Assembly: GCA_965208815.1 (NCBI GenBank)
Contig: OZ242357.1
Location: forward strand, 2,418,001-2,482,000
Reading direction: 5' to 3'
DNA from: Bin55 sp009840545
GTDB lineage: Bacteria > Pseudomonadota > Gammaproteobacteria > Pseudomonadales > Azotimanducaceae
DNA: 64,000 bases
Below are positions 9,337 to 19,615 of the stretch, in pieces. A model generated the notes under the pieces. That model saw nothing but the letters and a program-made list of their open reading frames with translations. It was not told where the DNA came from and did no database searches. Positions within the stretch are counted from its first letter, which is position 1, and each line of letters begins with the position of its first letter. The translations under genes were made by a program, and so were the position numbers.

Positions 9337-10464
9337 CTAGATTACGTTTTCACGCAAAACGGATAGAAAATCCTGAGCGAACTCGGCAGTAATCTCAGAA
9401 CTATTGACACGATCAACGATCACGTTGTGGCTTTCTTGCGTGATTTCTTGTAAATGTACCCTGATGCTTGACAAAGCTGTAATGGCATCGGAGTTACGTC
9501 GAATGAAGCCTGCAAGCAATCCTTGTCTTCTTCCTTTTCGCATATTGCGTGACATCTCTATTTCGAAGTAGCCATCTTCCAGATTGCCTTCGATGATTTT
9601 GAGCTCCGAGTTTTCAATAGCCTTTTGCAAAGTTGCCCAAGCACGCGTAAAGTCCACATTCAATCGCATCAAGGGAAAGCCTCGTTCATCATTGAGCTGT
9701 TCGACTTTGAGGCGTAAAGCAATATTTTGGGCAATGCTAGATACGGTTGGGGCAACGTATCCTGCAGCATCGTAATTGGCCAGTACTTCGAGGATCGCGC
9801 GCTCGATATCGTAGCTTGTTGAAGATACGGGCCAAGCTTCGACATCGGGCACTTCCGATTGGTTGAGATATCTGATATGAACCTCAGACGAACCATGACG
9901 CATCGAAGTCTCCAACCGAATCGCAACCCAATCCATCCCGTTCGCCAATTGGTCACCGTCCTTCCCAGCTCTTATCTTTTCGTACAAACCCAAGGGATCA
10001 AGTCCACTGAGATTAAGTTGCTCGCAAAATATCAAGCCTGAAGTTGGATCTTCGTGCTGAATTCCAAGTCGATTGTCGTGCACCCACTGCTTAATGACAG
10101 GCCAGACGGTTTCAGGAGGCCGTTGGACGACCATCCAGCTTCTTGACGGACCTAGCGTCTGAATTCGAACCAAGTCAGGATCAGCCTCCCCAACGATGCT
10201 TTCTGGTCGGGGTGCTGTACGGGGAAACAGCCTAGGTCGCGGCTGATCTGTTATCGGGGGAACAACCCAATTGTCCACAATCGCTCGGTGGGGCATGTCG
10301 GAGGGAATGTAGAGATCGGGAGTTTGCTCGGGATCCAAGTAGTCTTCAGGATGTTCCATGCGTTCCGGAACACTACTAATAAACGGAAGCTTGCCAAGAA
10401 TCGAGCACCCACAAAGCACTAGAGTTACACATCCGCCTATGAGAATTTGAAATACAGTTTTCAT
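9337..10464 (-). CDS. bamC: Outer-membrane assembly lipoprotein BamC
   Basis: Lipoprotein subunit of the BAM complex that folds outer-membrane beta-barrels. A signal peptide ends in lipobox LCGC (Cys about 19), then an unstructured proline-rich linker (residues 30-90) like the BamD-binding lasso, followed by two helix-grip domains (about 100-215 and 240-345). Its start overlaps the dapA stop by four bases (ATGA), so it is translationally coupled. The assignment depends on position and overall architecture as well as sequence. Confidence 0.87.
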   Translation of the reverse strand: MKTVFQILIGGCVTLVLCGCSILGKLPFISSVPERMEHPEDYLDPEQTPDLYIPSDMPHRAIVDNWVVPPITDQPRPRLFPRTAPRPESIVGEADPDLVRIQTLGPSRSWMVVQRPPETVWPVIKQWVHDNRLGIQHEDPTSGLIFCEQLNLSGLDPLGLYEKIRAGKDGDQLANGMDWVAIRLETSMRHGSSEVHIRYLNQSEVPDVEAWPVSSTSYDIERAILEVLANYDAAGYVAPTVSSIAQNIALRLKVEQLNDERGFPLMRLNVDFTRAWATLQKAIENSELKIIEGNLEDGYFEIEMSRNMRKGRRQGLLAGFIRRNSDAITALSSIRVHLQEITQESHNVIVDRVNSSEITAEFAQDFLSVLRENVI

Positions 10465-11339
10465 CCGAGCAATCCAACCTCGTTCAGCCGGTTTCTAACT
10501 TCCTGTCGATGCTGATTCGAAAGCTGGATTAACGGAAGTCGAATACCACTTTCAATACGTCCCATTATGTTCAGCGCCCACTTTGAGGGGGTTGGGCTTG
10601 TTTCGACAAACAGAATCTCATGGATTGGTTGTAACTTTGCATCAATGGCTTCTGCTTGTTCGACATTTCCCGCTAGGAATTGTTCGCAGAATTGTGCCAT
10701 GAGCTGAGGAGCGACGTTTGCAGTGACGGAAATAGTTCCAACCGCGCCATCTCGCATCATATCCAGAGTTTGGGCATCCTCACCAGACAGCAGGATGAAG
10801 TCATCCGGCACCAATTGTCTAATCTCTTCAATTCTCTTGGCGTCTCCGCAGGCTTCCTTAATGCCAATGATGTTTTCGTTGGGAGCGAGTCGCGCCACGG
10901 TGTCTGCTGACATGTCGCACGCTGTACGTGGGGGAACGTTGTAAAGCACAATCGGTATGTCCACTGCATCCGTTATTGCGCTGTAGTGACGGTACAAGCC
11001 TTCTTGTGTTGGCTTGTTGTAGTATGGCGTGACCACGAGGCAAGCATCTGCACCCGCTGACTTTCCGTGGCGAGTCAGCTCAATCGCCTCGGCAGTCGCA
11101 TTGGCACCTGTTCCAGCTACTACCGGAACCCTTCCCTTAACGCGTTCTACAGTTGCCTCGATTACCTTGAGATGCTCCGAGACGATAAGGGTCGCGGACT
11201 CTCCGGTCGTACCCACAGGAACAATTCCGTGCGTTCCGCATTCCAAGTGCCAGTCCACCAAGTCGTCCAGAGCTTGCCAATCGATTGCACCGGACTCTAG
11301 CATCGGAGTCACGAGCGCTACCAAACTACCGCGAATCAT
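10461..11339 (-). CDS. dapA: 4-hydroxy-tetrahydrodipicolinate synthase
   Basis: Condenses pyruvate and aspartate semialdehyde, the first committed step of lysine and diaminopimelate synthesis. A 292-residue TIM barrel with the TTGESATL motif, the tyrosine loop YNVPPRT, and the Schiff-base lysine in GIKEA (about residue 161). First gene of a dapA-bamC-MBL hydrolase run. Confidence 0.97.
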   Translation of the reverse strand: MIRGSLVALVTPMLESGAIDWQALDDLVDWHLECGTHGIVPVGTTGESATLIVSEHLKVIEATVERVKGRVPVVAGTGANATAEAIELTRHGKSAGADACLVVTPYYNKPTQEGLYRHYSAITDAVDIPIVLYNVPPRTACDMSADTVARLAPNENIIGIKEACGDAKRIEEIRQLVPDDFILLSGEDAQTLDMMRDGAVGTISVTANVAPQLMAQFCEQFLAGNVEQAEAIDAKLQPIHEILFVETSPTPSKWALNIMGRIESGIRLPLIQLSNQHRQEVRNRLNEVGLLG

Positions 11340-11480
11340 TGGTCACCTCGGTATGTGCACAAGGCGATGCACTATAAGTTCATGGTAACAAGAACCAGTT
11401 GTTAGCATTTCGTCCTATGTCTGCACACTCTTGCCAGTATGGTCCACTTTCACGCAAGTCTAGACCGGAATCTTCACTCG

Positions 11481-11717
11481 TCACCTTAATTTCTTTCGAA
11501 GCAAGTAGCTATACACCCCGGCATCGTCCTCCGACTCTAACAGTTCATGTCCACTCTGGCGTGAGAAGACTTGAAAGTCCTTGACTGATCCTGGATCCGT
11601 TGCGACAACACGGAGAAGCTCTCCAGGTGCAAGTTCGTTCAGTGCTTTCTTTGCCTTGAGCAACGGCATGGGGCACTGAAGACCCTTTACATCAAGGATT
11701 GTCGTTGCTTCATCCAT
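11481..11717 (-). CDS. TusA/SirA-like sulfur carrier
   Basis: A 78-residue sulfurtransferase carrier with the LDVKGLQCPMPLLKAKKAL motif; the single cysteine of CPMP holds the persulfide. It could serve tRNA thiolation or another sulfur relay. The ATG at 11717 gives the normal family N-terminus; an in-frame TTG at 11741 would add eight residues. Divergent from bepA. Confidence 0.9.
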   Translation of the reverse strand: MDEATTILDVKGLQCPMPLLKAKKALNELAPGELLRVVATDPGSVKDFQVFSRQSGHELLESEDDAGVYSYLLRKKLR

Positions 11718-11800
11718 AAAATACTTTGATTCACTGGTCAATCAAACAAATTGAGTTTGCTGCTGTCCAAGTTGATGTGGCTTTAAGTATTATCGCCCAT

Positions 11801-13216
11801 ATGTCCAAACGTCTCTTCCTTTTGTGCGCAGCAATGCCACTCGCTGTAATTTCGACTCTCTCAATTGCACAGGAACAGCCGCTGCCCGATCTTGGAGATC
11901 GAGAATCATCGGTCCTCTCGCCTCATGAAGAACGGGTGATTGGCGAGCAATTCCTCATTGAGCTACGCCGCAATGTGCGTACGGTCAAAGATCCAATCCT
12001 AAAGTACTTTGTCAGAACAAACATGTTCGAGTTGGCCGAGTATTCCGACCTTACTGATACCGAACTTCATTCAGTCATTATTGACGCCAAAGAACTGAAT
12101 GCATTTGCTGCTCCGGGCGGGATTATTGGAATCAACCTTGGGCTCTTTCGATTTGCACAGGATGTGCATGAGTATTCCTCAGTCGTCGCTCACGAACTTG
12201 CACATTTGAGCCAGCGTCACTTTGCACGTCGAATGGATCAGCAACGTCAATTGACAGTCGCCCAGCTTGTTGGATTCCTGACCTCTGCGGCCGTATTGGC
12301 GTCTGGTGCGTCGGATGCTGGACTGGCCGGACTATTGGGCACCTATAGCATGGTGGAAGCTGAAGCTCTGAAGTACAGCAGACTTCAGGAACGTGAAGCT
12401 GACCGTATTGGATTCAATGCTCTGACCAAAGCTGGATACGACCCCTTCGGTGCTTCGCGAATGTTTGAGCGCATGGGAACTCAAGACGATGCCCGAGAAT
12501 TCTTGCGTACCCATCCTGTATCCCAAAAACGCGTAGCCGACTTGTATGCAAAGGCTCAGGAACTGCCCGATGGTGAGTTCCAGCCAAGTAACGACTATCA
12601 GCTAATGCGTGTCCGAGCTCTGCAGCGGTTCGTAGAGACCACAACTAGCTTTGTTCGCAATCCTGGATCCATAAGAGGCGACGGTGTTGCTGACAAATAC
12701 GAACTCGCCCTCGTCTTACATCAGAGAGGAGAATTCGATCTTTCGGTCGCAAAAATGAAGGAGGTTCTGGAGCAAATGCCGACGAGCATTTTGGCCATTT
12801 CGTGCTATGCAGAACTTCTCACACAATCCGAAAAGGCTGATAGAGCCATCTCTGTTCTTGAGGATGCTTTGGCAGATACTCCAGATAACGCACCTCTCTC
12901 GATAATGTACGCTCGAGCATTGAAGTCCGTTGAAAGATTCGAGGAAGCAACCTCTATCTTGCAGAAGCAGGCTAGACTCCATAGCTATGACACTGATCTT
13001 TGGTTCGAACTTGCTGAAACTGCCGGATTGGCAGACGACATTGTGGAAGTGCACCGATCTCGTGCAGAGTTCTTTGCACTTCGGGGCCAGTTCAATGAGG
13101 CCATTTCGCAGTTGAGATTAGCGAAAAAAGCCAACAACGGAGTTAGTTTCCGAGTGGACGCAGGTTTGGATCAACGAATCTTGGAATTGAGAGAAAGAGC
13201 GGAACAGGGCGTCTAG
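11801..13216 (+). CDS. bepA: Beta-barrel assembly-enhancing metalloprotease BepA-like (M48)
   Basis: Periplasmic zinc protease/chaperone that degrades misassembled outer-membrane proteins such as LptD. Signal peptide in residues 1-24 (ends SIA-QEQP), M48 catalytic HELAH at about residue 133 with the downstream EREADRIG glutamate, then TPR repeats from about residue 300 to the end. Length 471 fits. The ATG at 11801 was chosen since it opens the signal peptide; an earlier frame-open ATG at 11726 would bury it. Functionally linked to bamC in the neighbouring operon. Confidence 0.93.
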   Translation: MSKRLFLLCAAMPLAVISTLSIAQEQPLPDLGDRESSVLSPHEERVIGEQFLIELRRNVRTVKDPILKYFVRTNMFELAEYSDLTDTELHSVIIDAKELNAFAAPGGIIGINLGLFRFAQDVHEYSSVVAHELAHLSQRHFARRMDQQRQLTVAQLVGFLTSAAVLASGASDAGLAGLLGTYSMVEAEALKYSRLQEREADRIGFNALTKAGYDPFGASRMFERMGTQDDAREFLRTHPVSQKRVADLYAKAQELPDGEFQPSNDYQLMRVRALQRFVETTTSFVRNPGSIRGDGVADKYELALVLHQRGEFDLSVAKMKEVLEQMPTSILAISCYAELLTQSEKADRAISVLEDALADTPDNAPLSIMYARALKSVERFEEATSILQKQARLHSYDTDLWFELAETAGLADDIVEVHRSRAEFFALRGQFNEAISQLRLAKKANNGVSFRVDAGLDQRILELRERAEQGV

Positions 13217-13274
13217 CTAGTAATCGACCTATACAGCTTGCGGCCTATGCCGTAAGTTGAAAGAACCCAATGAC

Positions 13275-14306
13275 TTAGACGGGAAAGTCCAACATCCGTT
13301 GTAGCGGTACCATTGCGCGTCGTCCTACATCGGGGTCCACTTGGATTTCGTTATCGAGATTCACCAACGTTTCACGAAGCGCTTTGAGTTCGTTCATTGC
13401 CATCCACGGACAGTGTGCGCAACTCCTGCAGGTTGCACCATCTCCCGCTGTTGGAGCCTCGATAAACCTCTTGTACGGTTCCGCACGTCGTAGTTGATGG
13501 AACAAGCCGCGATCCGTTGCGACAATAAAAGTGTCGTGAGGTAGATCAGAAGCGGCTTTCAGTATCTGACTCGTTGAACCTACACAATCCGCCAGGTCGA
13601 TTACTGCCGCAGGCGACTCGGGGTGAACCAGTATTCCTGCAGCGGGGTAAAGCTTCTTCATATCGAGCAAAGCTCGAAACTTGAACTCTTCGTGAACAAT
13701 GCACGCACCTGACCATAGCAGCATGTCTGCATTCGTCTTTTGTTGAATGTAATTGCCGAGGTGTTTGTCCGGAGCCCAGAGGATCTTCTCGCCTCTAAGT
13801 TTGAGCTGTTCGACTATCCGAAGACCGACGCTAGACGTGACCACCCAGTCCGACAGAGCTTTGACCTCCACTGAGGTGTTTGCGTAGACAACGACTGTTC
13901 GATCGGGATTATCGTTGCAGAACTGCTCAAATTCGTCTGGTGGACAGCCGAGATCAAGTGAACACTCCGCGTTCAGCGTAGGCATTACCACTTTCTTCTC
14001 AGGAGACAAGATCTTAGCTGTTTCACCCATAAAACGAACACCAGCGACAATGAGCACGGGCGCTGGATGGTCCCGCCCGAAACGAGCCATTTCCAGAGAG
14101 TCGGATACGCAACCCCCCGTCTCGGACGCAATGTCTTGCACTGCTCCTTCGACGTAGTAGTGGGATACCAGCACGGCATCTTGTTTTCGCAGCAACTCTT
14201 TTATCTCACTCTTGAGATCGGCGGTTTCCTCCTCCGAGAGTTGCTCTGGAACGAATTCAGGTATTTGGTTGGGGGTTAGGGTGTAGTCTTTAGCTAGTAG
14301 AGTCAC
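13275..14306 (-). CDS. nadA: Quinolinate synthase A
   Basis: 4Fe-4S enzyme that condenses iminoaspartate with dihydroxyacetone phosphate in NAD synthesis. Three cluster cysteines are visible in AECSLDLGCP, SGACIVHEEF and the C-terminal CRSCAHCPWMAMN. The N-terminal VSHYYVEGAVQDIA and GVRFMGETAKIL segments are also diagnostic. 343 residues. nadB and nadC are not in the window. Confidence 0.97.
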   Translation of the reverse strand: MTLLAKDYTLTPNQIPEFVPEQLSEEETADLKSEIKELLRKQDAVLVSHYYVEGAVQDIASETGGCVSDSLEMARFGRDHPAPVLIVAGVRFMGETAKILSPEKKVVMPTLNAECSLDLGCPPDEFEQFCNDNPDRTVVVYANTSVEVKALSDWVVTSSVGLRIVEQLKLRGEKILWAPDKHLGNYIQQKTNADMLLWSGACIVHEEFKFRALLDMKKLYPAAGILVHPESPAAVIDLADCVGSTSQILKAASDLPHDTFIVATDRGLFHQLRRAEPYKRFIEAPTAGDGATCRSCAHCPWMAMNELKALRETLVNLDNEIQVDPDVGRRAMVPLQRMLDFPV

Positions 14307-14485
14307 CTCTGTATTATGCGAAAGTTTGCGCCCAGCCGCAAGCTTGGAGAAGCTGAGAGACCGGAATTGGTGCTTCTCCGGGCAACTAGAGGTTGTTCCT
14401 GCACTTGCTGACTTCGATCAAGTGCCGTTGGGGAGTTGAAACATCACTTGATCAGTTTTTTAACTGCGACACCTCAAGCCAAGAG

Positions 14486-15238
14486 TCACCTACTTCCACC
14501 ATCTATAGCAATGACAGCTCCCGTCGTATAGCTACCGCTCGGCCCCGCCAGATAAAGAGCAGCACCGACAACCTCGTCCGCTTCCCCGCCTCTTTGTAGC
14601 GCGATGTTTGTCTTTGCTCTGCGATTAAAGCCTTCCATGTCCCATGCTTTGGATATGTCGGTTAGAAAAGGTCCGGGTTGAATGCAATTGACACGCACTT
14701 TTGGCCCGAACGCATGTGCGAGAGACAACGTCAGCGAGTTGATTCCTGCTTTACAAGCTCCGTAGGGTTCCGAGTCTGGACTCGGATGAACGGCCGCCGT
14801 ACTGCTGATGTTGATGATGCTCCCACCTCCTCCTTGCGCCATTCGCTCCCCAATGATTGCAGACAGTCGGTAGGGCCCTTTAAGGTTGACGCCAACGACT
14901 TTGTCAAACAATTCTTCGCTGACCGCCGACAGAGACGGGTATAAGGGAGACATACCAGCATTGTTAACGAGTATGTCTACACGATCGAATTGTTCGTATG
15001 TTCGGTCTGCCAGGACCTGGAGTTCTTCCCAGTGTCCAACGTGACACGCAAGCGGAAGCGCTCTACGTCCGATTGCCTCAACTTCTTTAGCAACAGATTG
15101 GCAAGCCTCGAGCTTTCGGCTCGCAATTACGACGTCTGCCCCACGTTCTGCAAACGCCAATACCATTGCGCGACCTAGTCCGCGACTACCTCCTGTAACC
15201 ACTGCCACTTTTCCAGTGAAGTCAAACAAACTGTCCAT
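14486..15238 (-). CDS. SDR-family oxidoreductase
   Basis: A 250-residue classical short-chain dehydrogenase: cofactor motif TGGSRGLG (residues 16-23), NNAG (about 91), the catalytic Ser in NISSTAA and YxxxK as YGACK (about 158). Likely NADP(H) or NAD(H)-dependent, acting on a hydroxyacyl or alcohol substrate. The gene diverges from another SDR gene on the plus strand. Confidence 0.92.
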   Translation of the reverse strand: MDSLFDFTGKVAVVTGGSRGLGRAMVLAFAERGADVVIASRKLEACQSVAKEVEAIGRRALPLACHVGHWEELQVLADRTYEQFDRVDILVNNAGMSPLYPSLSAVSEELFDKVVGVNLKGPYRLSAIIGERMAQGGGGSIINISSTAAVHPSPDSEPYGACKAGINSLTLSLAHAFGPKVRVNCIQPGPFLTDISKAWDMEGFNRRAKTNIALQRGGEADEVVGAALYLAGPSGSYTTGAVIAIDGGSR

Positions 15239-15447
15239 TCAGTGCACATCCATATCGTGTTCTTGCGAATTATGACCGAACAGACTTTGGAACTAGCAAA
15301 TCTGTGTCATCAATCTATGAAGTCAGTGGCTCACTTTCGAATTTGGTGCCGACTGCTACCATATTTTTGCCCGACGCGTCAGACTCTTGGATTTAACGAG
15401 TCCTCATCATGTCGGTCAAGCAATAGCGGTCTTCAGTGGAGGAAAAA

Positions 15448-16326
15448 TTGGCGATTCTAGAAGGAAAAGTTGCACTTGTTACTGGTGCAGGCGGTGGATT
15501 GGGTAGAACGCATGCCTTGCTGCTTGCCAAAGAAGGAGCTAGCGTCGTCGTCAACGATTTGGGCGGCGCACGGGACGGAACAGGATCTGGTACCAACATG
15601 GCTGATACAGTCGTCGAGGAAATCAAGAGTCAAGGTGGCCGCGCGGCTGCAGATTATGGGAACGTAGCCAAGTCTGACGATGCGAAGGCAATGGTTCAAC
15701 GCGCGGTGACCGAGTTTGGGAAGCTTGATATTTGCATTGCGAATGCGGGAATACTTAGGGACAAGTCGTTCAAGAACATGACCGATGACATGTGGGATGT
15801 CGTGGTCAACGTCCATCTGAAGGGAACCTATCTGACCACCAAAGCCGCTTACGACCAAATGCTCGCTCAAGGTCATGGAGGACGAATCGTTGTTACGAGC
15901 TCGACTTCCGGATTGTTTGGGAATTTTGGCCAGACAAACTACGGGGCCGCTAAGGCAGGAATAGCTGGAATGGCTCGTTGCCTGTATCTCGAGGGAATCA
16001 GGTATGGCGTAACCGTGAATGTGTTGGCTCCAACTGCCCTCTCTCGCCTAACGGACGATATCCTTCCCGACAGTGCAAAAGACCAACTACCGCCGGATAG
16101 AGTTTCCCCTATGGTTGTCTGGTTATGCTCGGATGAGGCCAAAGATGTTACGGGCCGAACGTGGCTTGTTGCAGGAAACAGGGTCTCGTTGTTGAGCTGG
16201 AATTTGCAACCGCTTGCGCGAAAGGACGAAGCTGAGGGTCCGTGGGACGTGGAAGCAGTGGGCGAAGCAATTCTTGAAACGAAGAACTCGTGGCCTCCTA
16301 TCAACCCAATGATGGGTCTGGGATAA
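15448..16326 (+). CDS. SDR-family dehydrogenase, 17-beta-HSD4-like
   Basis: A 292-residue short-chain dehydrogenase with TGAGGGLGR, the NDLGG insertion and NYGAAKAGI typical of the hydroxyacyl-CoA dehydrogenase part of multifunctional enzyme type 2. Start choice: TTG at 15448 is preceded by GGAGG five bases upstream, which is far better than the in-frame GTG at 15436. Likely acts on a 3-hydroxyacyl-CoA; in keeping with the other acyl-CoA genes in this window. No hydratase or SCP2 domain is fused. Confidence 0.9.
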   Translation: MAILEGKVALVTGAGGGLGRTHALLLAKEGASVVVNDLGGARDGTGSGTNMADTVVEEIKSQGGRAAADYGNVAKSDDAKAMVQRAVTEFGKLDICIANAGILRDKSFKNMTDDMWDVVVNVHLKGTYLTTKAAYDQMLAQGHGGRIVVTSSTSGLFGNFGQTNYGAAKAGIAGMARCLYLEGIRYGVTVNVLAPTALSRLTDDILPDSAKDQLPPDRVSPMVVWLCSDEAKDVTGRTWLVAGNRVSLLSWNLQPLARKDEAEGPWDVEAVGEAILETKNSWPPINPMMGLG

Positions 16327-16353
16327 GTCGCTTCGATTAGCGACTCACAAACA

Positions 16354-16947
16354 CTATCTACGCAGCCTCCAAGGCGGAATTGAATCCCAGTCAAACGGGA
16401 CGATGCCTTCATCTGTAATGAGCCATACAGACGCTTCAGCGCTCCCGCCACTTATATCTAGAAAACCAATGGTTCCGTACTGCGTGTCGTAGTTGTGTGG
16501 ATAGGTCGGGGATCCTGGATTTACGCAAAGAATTCCGTCGATCGTTCGAACGACTTCGACATGGGTATCTCCAAATACGATTACGTCCGGCGCAACACCG
16601 TCGAAGTATCGATCAATCCATGGCTGCATCGAGTAGTCATCAGGTGTCGATTGATCTACTGGAATGTAGTGCGTCAGTCCAATACGTAATCCATCAAACT
16701 CATGTGTCCACACATACTTGACCCGATTATCCTGAGGTTGAACGGGGCGACCTCCAGATCCATCTTCACCGTTCCCCCGAGCGCAAAAAACCGGCGCAAT
16801 TCGCTCAAATTGATCCAACAAATCGAACTCGTGAACATCACCTCCATGAAAGATGCAGTCGACTCCTTCAAACGCTTCGAAGACTTGTGGCCACAAGTGT
16901 GGAGTCGCCTCCGGAACATGAGTGTCTGATACGAGTCCGATTCTCAT
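16354..16947 (-). CDS. YfcE/MJ0936-like metallophosphoesterase
   Basis: A 197-residue dinuclear-metal phosphodiesterase: SDTHVPE (residues 7-13), HGGDVHEFD, CARGNGE in place of the usual GNCD, FGDTHVE and NPGSPTYPHN. The CARGNGE variant and the tolerance of an extra loop are the only departures from the family. Substrate unknown; relatives cleave cyclic or model phosphodiesters. Confidence 0.9.
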   Translation of the reverse strand: MRIGLVSDTHVPEATPHLWPQVFEAFEGVDCIFHGGDVHEFDLLDQFERIAPVFCARGNGEDGSGGRPVQPQDNRVKYVWTHEFDGLRIGLTHYIPVDQSTPDDYSMQPWIDRYFDGVAPDVIVFGDTHVEVVRTIDGILCVNPGSPTYPHNYDTQYGTIGFLDISGGSAEASVWLITDEGIVPFDWDSIPPWRLRR

Positions 16948-17012
16948 CGTGCCTAGTGTTGCTAGCGATAGAAATGGCGAGAAAGTATAGGCTACAGGCG
17001 AAGATCAACGCT

Positions 17013-18278
17013 TTAGTCAGGCTTTGTGAGGTGCCTCACGCTTGGCGATGCAAACAGCATCAACGTCACAATCAACATTAGCAACACGCCACTCGTCGAT
17101 ATTGCAAAAGCGGTTCCGACAGTGTCAGCCAAAATGCCGATCGGGATTGCGCTGATTGGCATCAGTCCATGAGACATCATATCGATGCTCATGACTCGAC
17201 CGAGCATTCGATCTCTTGTATGCATTTGAGTTAAAGCACGATTCATCGCCATGCTGGAACTTGACAGCCAACCGATTACCGTGACTAAGGCAAGAGCTGA
17301 AATGCTGTTATGCATCAGTCCAAATACAGCCACTGCTAGTCCCCACGTAACGACCATTGCAATCAACCATGCGCCCTTTCTACGTAAGTTGCTCGCAGTT
17401 GCAAGAGTCAACGATCCAAGAATTGCGCCGATGCCCATGAACGAGAGCAGTAACCCCAAACTGTCCGCTCCGCCGTTGATCACGTCTTCGTTGAATGCTG
17501 GCAGGAAAGTGTTCAGCGTATGTCCGAACATGAAAGGAATCACTGCAAGCCAAACCAATGCCCACACGGAAGGGTGTCTGCGTACGAATCGAAGTACTTC
17601 CGCCATATCTTTCAGGACATATCGGACGGTCTGCTGAATTTCAACGCTTCCCGATACGGAAATTGTCCAAGTGACTATAGATGCCGCAATATAAAGACCC
17701 GCAATAACGAAGTAGACAATACCAACGCCCACATCGCTCGATGTGTTTCCACCAGCAATCCAAGCAATCAACAGCCCAGCAAATGCCGGCCCGGCGACGC
17801 GAGCAATGTTCATGGCTGTGGAATTAAGTGCGATTGCTGAAAAGACTAAATGGTCACGAACCAAGTTAGGCACTATTGCGTGCCGCGACGGAAATGACAG
17901 TGCAAGAATGGTTCCACTTAATACTCCGAAGACTATGAAGTGGCTAAATCGAACGTTTCCCGAGAAGACCAAGTAGCCCATAGCAAGCGCAGCGAGTCCG
18001 TTCAGCAATTGACCGACTGTCAAGATTCCCCGCTTCGGAAAACGATCCGCAACAACTCCTCCCAATAGGGAGAGCGTGACTTGTGGCACTGTGAAGGATA
18101 AGAGAACCAATGCCAGGTGCAATGCCGATTCAGTTAGCTCGTAGACGTACCAACCACGAGCCACCAACTGCATATTCATTGCGAAGGACGATGCCAGAGT
18201 TCCAAGCCACAAATGGCGAAAATCGGCTGTGCCTAGCGCATGAAAGATGTCCCGCGTAGCCAGAGAGAGCTCCAACAC
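17013..18278 (-). CDS. MFS transporter (DHA3/EntS-like exporter)
   Basis: A 421-residue inner-membrane carrier with about twelve hydrophobic spans. The opening ALGTADFRHLWLGTLASSFAMNMQLVARGWYVYEL and the loop GVVADRFPKRG are the MFS_3 / multidrug-siderophore exporter signature. The substrate is not predictable. The gene stands on its own between a phosphoesterase and an SDR gene. Confidence 0.9.
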   Translation of the reverse strand: MLELSLATRDIFHALGTADFRHLWLGTLASSFAMNMQLVARGWYVYELTESALHLALVLLSFTVPQVTLSLLGGVVADRFPKRGILTVGQLLNGLAALAMGYLVFSGNVRFSHFIVFGVLSGTILALSFPSRHAIVPNLVRDHLVFSAIALNSTAMNIARVAGPAFAGLLIAWIAGGNTSSDVGVGIVYFVIAGLYIAASIVTWTISVSGSVEIQQTVRYVLKDMAEVLRFVRRHPSVWALVWLAVIPFMFGHTLNTFLPAFNEDVINGGADSLGLLLSFMGIGAILGSLTLATASNLRRKGAWLIAMVVTWGLAVAVFGLMHNSISALALVTVIGWLSSSSMAMNRALTQMHTRDRMLGRVMSIDMMSHGLMPISAIPIGILADTVGTAFAISTSGVLLMLIVTLMLFASPSVRHLTKPD

Positions 18279-18505
18279 ATAGTCACTTGCAGTTTACACG
18301 GTTGGCTGTACTAAAGCCGTCGTATGAGTTCGAGTAGTCTACAAATGCCAATGCAGACAAAGCAGTAGCGAAACCGCTAAAAGCATCGTGTTACTGGAGT
18401 CTTGTGAATAACTGCAAAGTGTCACAGATGGGCAACTCGAACTCGAAATGAGATTTTGTGGTTTACAGGTATAGTCGTACCTACTCTGTCACGTGTACTG
18501 AGTCT

Positions 18506-19282
18506 CTAGGCGTTCTTGATGGTCAACCCACCATCTACTGGTAGTGCAACACCAGTCACGAAAGAAGCTGCCGGCAATACAAGACTCAATGTCATGTGTG
18601 CTACTTCCTCAGGATCCGCGTAACGCTTGAGTGCAATTCGCCGCCTTGCGTACTCTTGCTTGTCAGCTTCAGGAATGCTTGCGGTCATTCCCGTTCGAAT
18701 AGGACCCGGACATATGCAGTTCACTGTAATACCCTCAGATCCAAGTTCTACGGCGAGAGCGCGAGTGAGACCAATGACACCAGTTTTTGCCGTCGAGTAG
18801 GCAGTTGAGTACTTTGTAGCACCTAGTCCTTCGGTGGATGCGATGTTTACGATGCGCGGAGACATAGAGTTTCGTAGGTGGGGTAGTGCAGCTCGGATGA
18901 TGCGCTGGTGTGCACTCAACATGACATCCAATGCACGAGACCAGCGGGTTTCGAAGTCATCTGCGTCAAAGGGACCTCCGGCACCTATGCCAGCATTGTT
19001 GACAACAATGTCAAGTCCACCCAATTTTTTCGCTATGGCTCCAATTGTTTCTTGAATTGCTTCCGGATCACTCACATCCAAAACCCACGAGTGTGCGGAA
19101 TATCCGGCTTTAATTACGTTCTCGACTACCGATTGAAGCTCTTGCTCTTGAACATCAGTGGCGGCAACGATCGCGCCATGTTCGGCAAACAGTTCTGCGG
19201 TAGCTTTTCCCATTCCACTCGCCGCACCCGTAATTAACGCGACGGATCCGGATATGGATCGACTCAGTTCGGACAAAACCAT
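18506..19282 (-). CDS. SDR-family oxidoreductase
   Basis: A 258-residue classical SDR: TGAASGMGK near residue 18, NNAGIGAGG near 92, the Ser in NIASTEG and YSTAK (catalytic Tyr/Lys) near 158, and the C-terminal VTGVALPVDGGLT. Third SDR within 5 kb; sequences differ enough that these are old paralogues, not a fresh duplication. Confidence 0.92.
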   Translation of the reverse strand: MVLSELSRSISGSVALITGAASGMGKATAELFAEHGAIVAATDVQEQELQSVVENVIKAGYSAHSWVLDVSDPEAIQETIGAIAKKLGGLDIVVNNAGIGAGGPFDADDFETRWSRALDVMLSAHQRIIRAALPHLRNSMSPRIVNIASTEGLGATKYSTAYSTAKTGVIGLTRALAVELGSEGITVNCICPGPIRTGMTASIPEADKQEYARRRIALKRYADPEEVAHMTLSLVLPAASFVTGVALPVDGGLTIKNA

Positions 19283-19498
19283 TCAAGTTCTCAACGATTC
19301 TCAGCAATCGCGAAATTCTAGCGGCTCGTTACAGCTCGAATCTCTAACTCGCTTTGAACCCCAAGTAAGAAACCCTCTATCTTGTACGCGTGGCGGCACA
19401 TTCGCAAATCCCCTTATTTGTCGAGAGCTAGACAAGCAGAATTGATGTTCAGCGAGGGAATTCTTGCGGACTGCGATGTCTAAAATACACTCCGCCAA

Positions 19499-19574
19499 GG
19501 GTCGTTAGCTCAGCTGGTAGAGCACCGGGCTTTTAACCCGCGCGTCCTGGGTTCGAGCCCCAGACGACCCACCA
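19499..19574 (+). tRNA. tRNA-Lys (UUU anticodon)
   Basis: A 76-base cloverleaf: acceptor GGGTCGT/ACGACCC, D arm GCTCAGCTGGTAGAGC, anticodon loop CTTTTAA giving UUU, T arm with GGTTCGAGCCC, and encoded CCA. In pseudomonads a tRNA-Lys also follows the tol-pal cluster, here in opposite orientation to cpoB. Confidence 0.97.
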
Positions 19575-19615
19575 TTGCCTCCACCGTACCAATTGCAAGC
19601 ACGGGATCTACTCGA

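Noticed and set aside
15457..16451. Minus-strand frames opposite the second SDR gene
   Set aside because: The plus-strand SDR has all motifs; the opposite frames have none.
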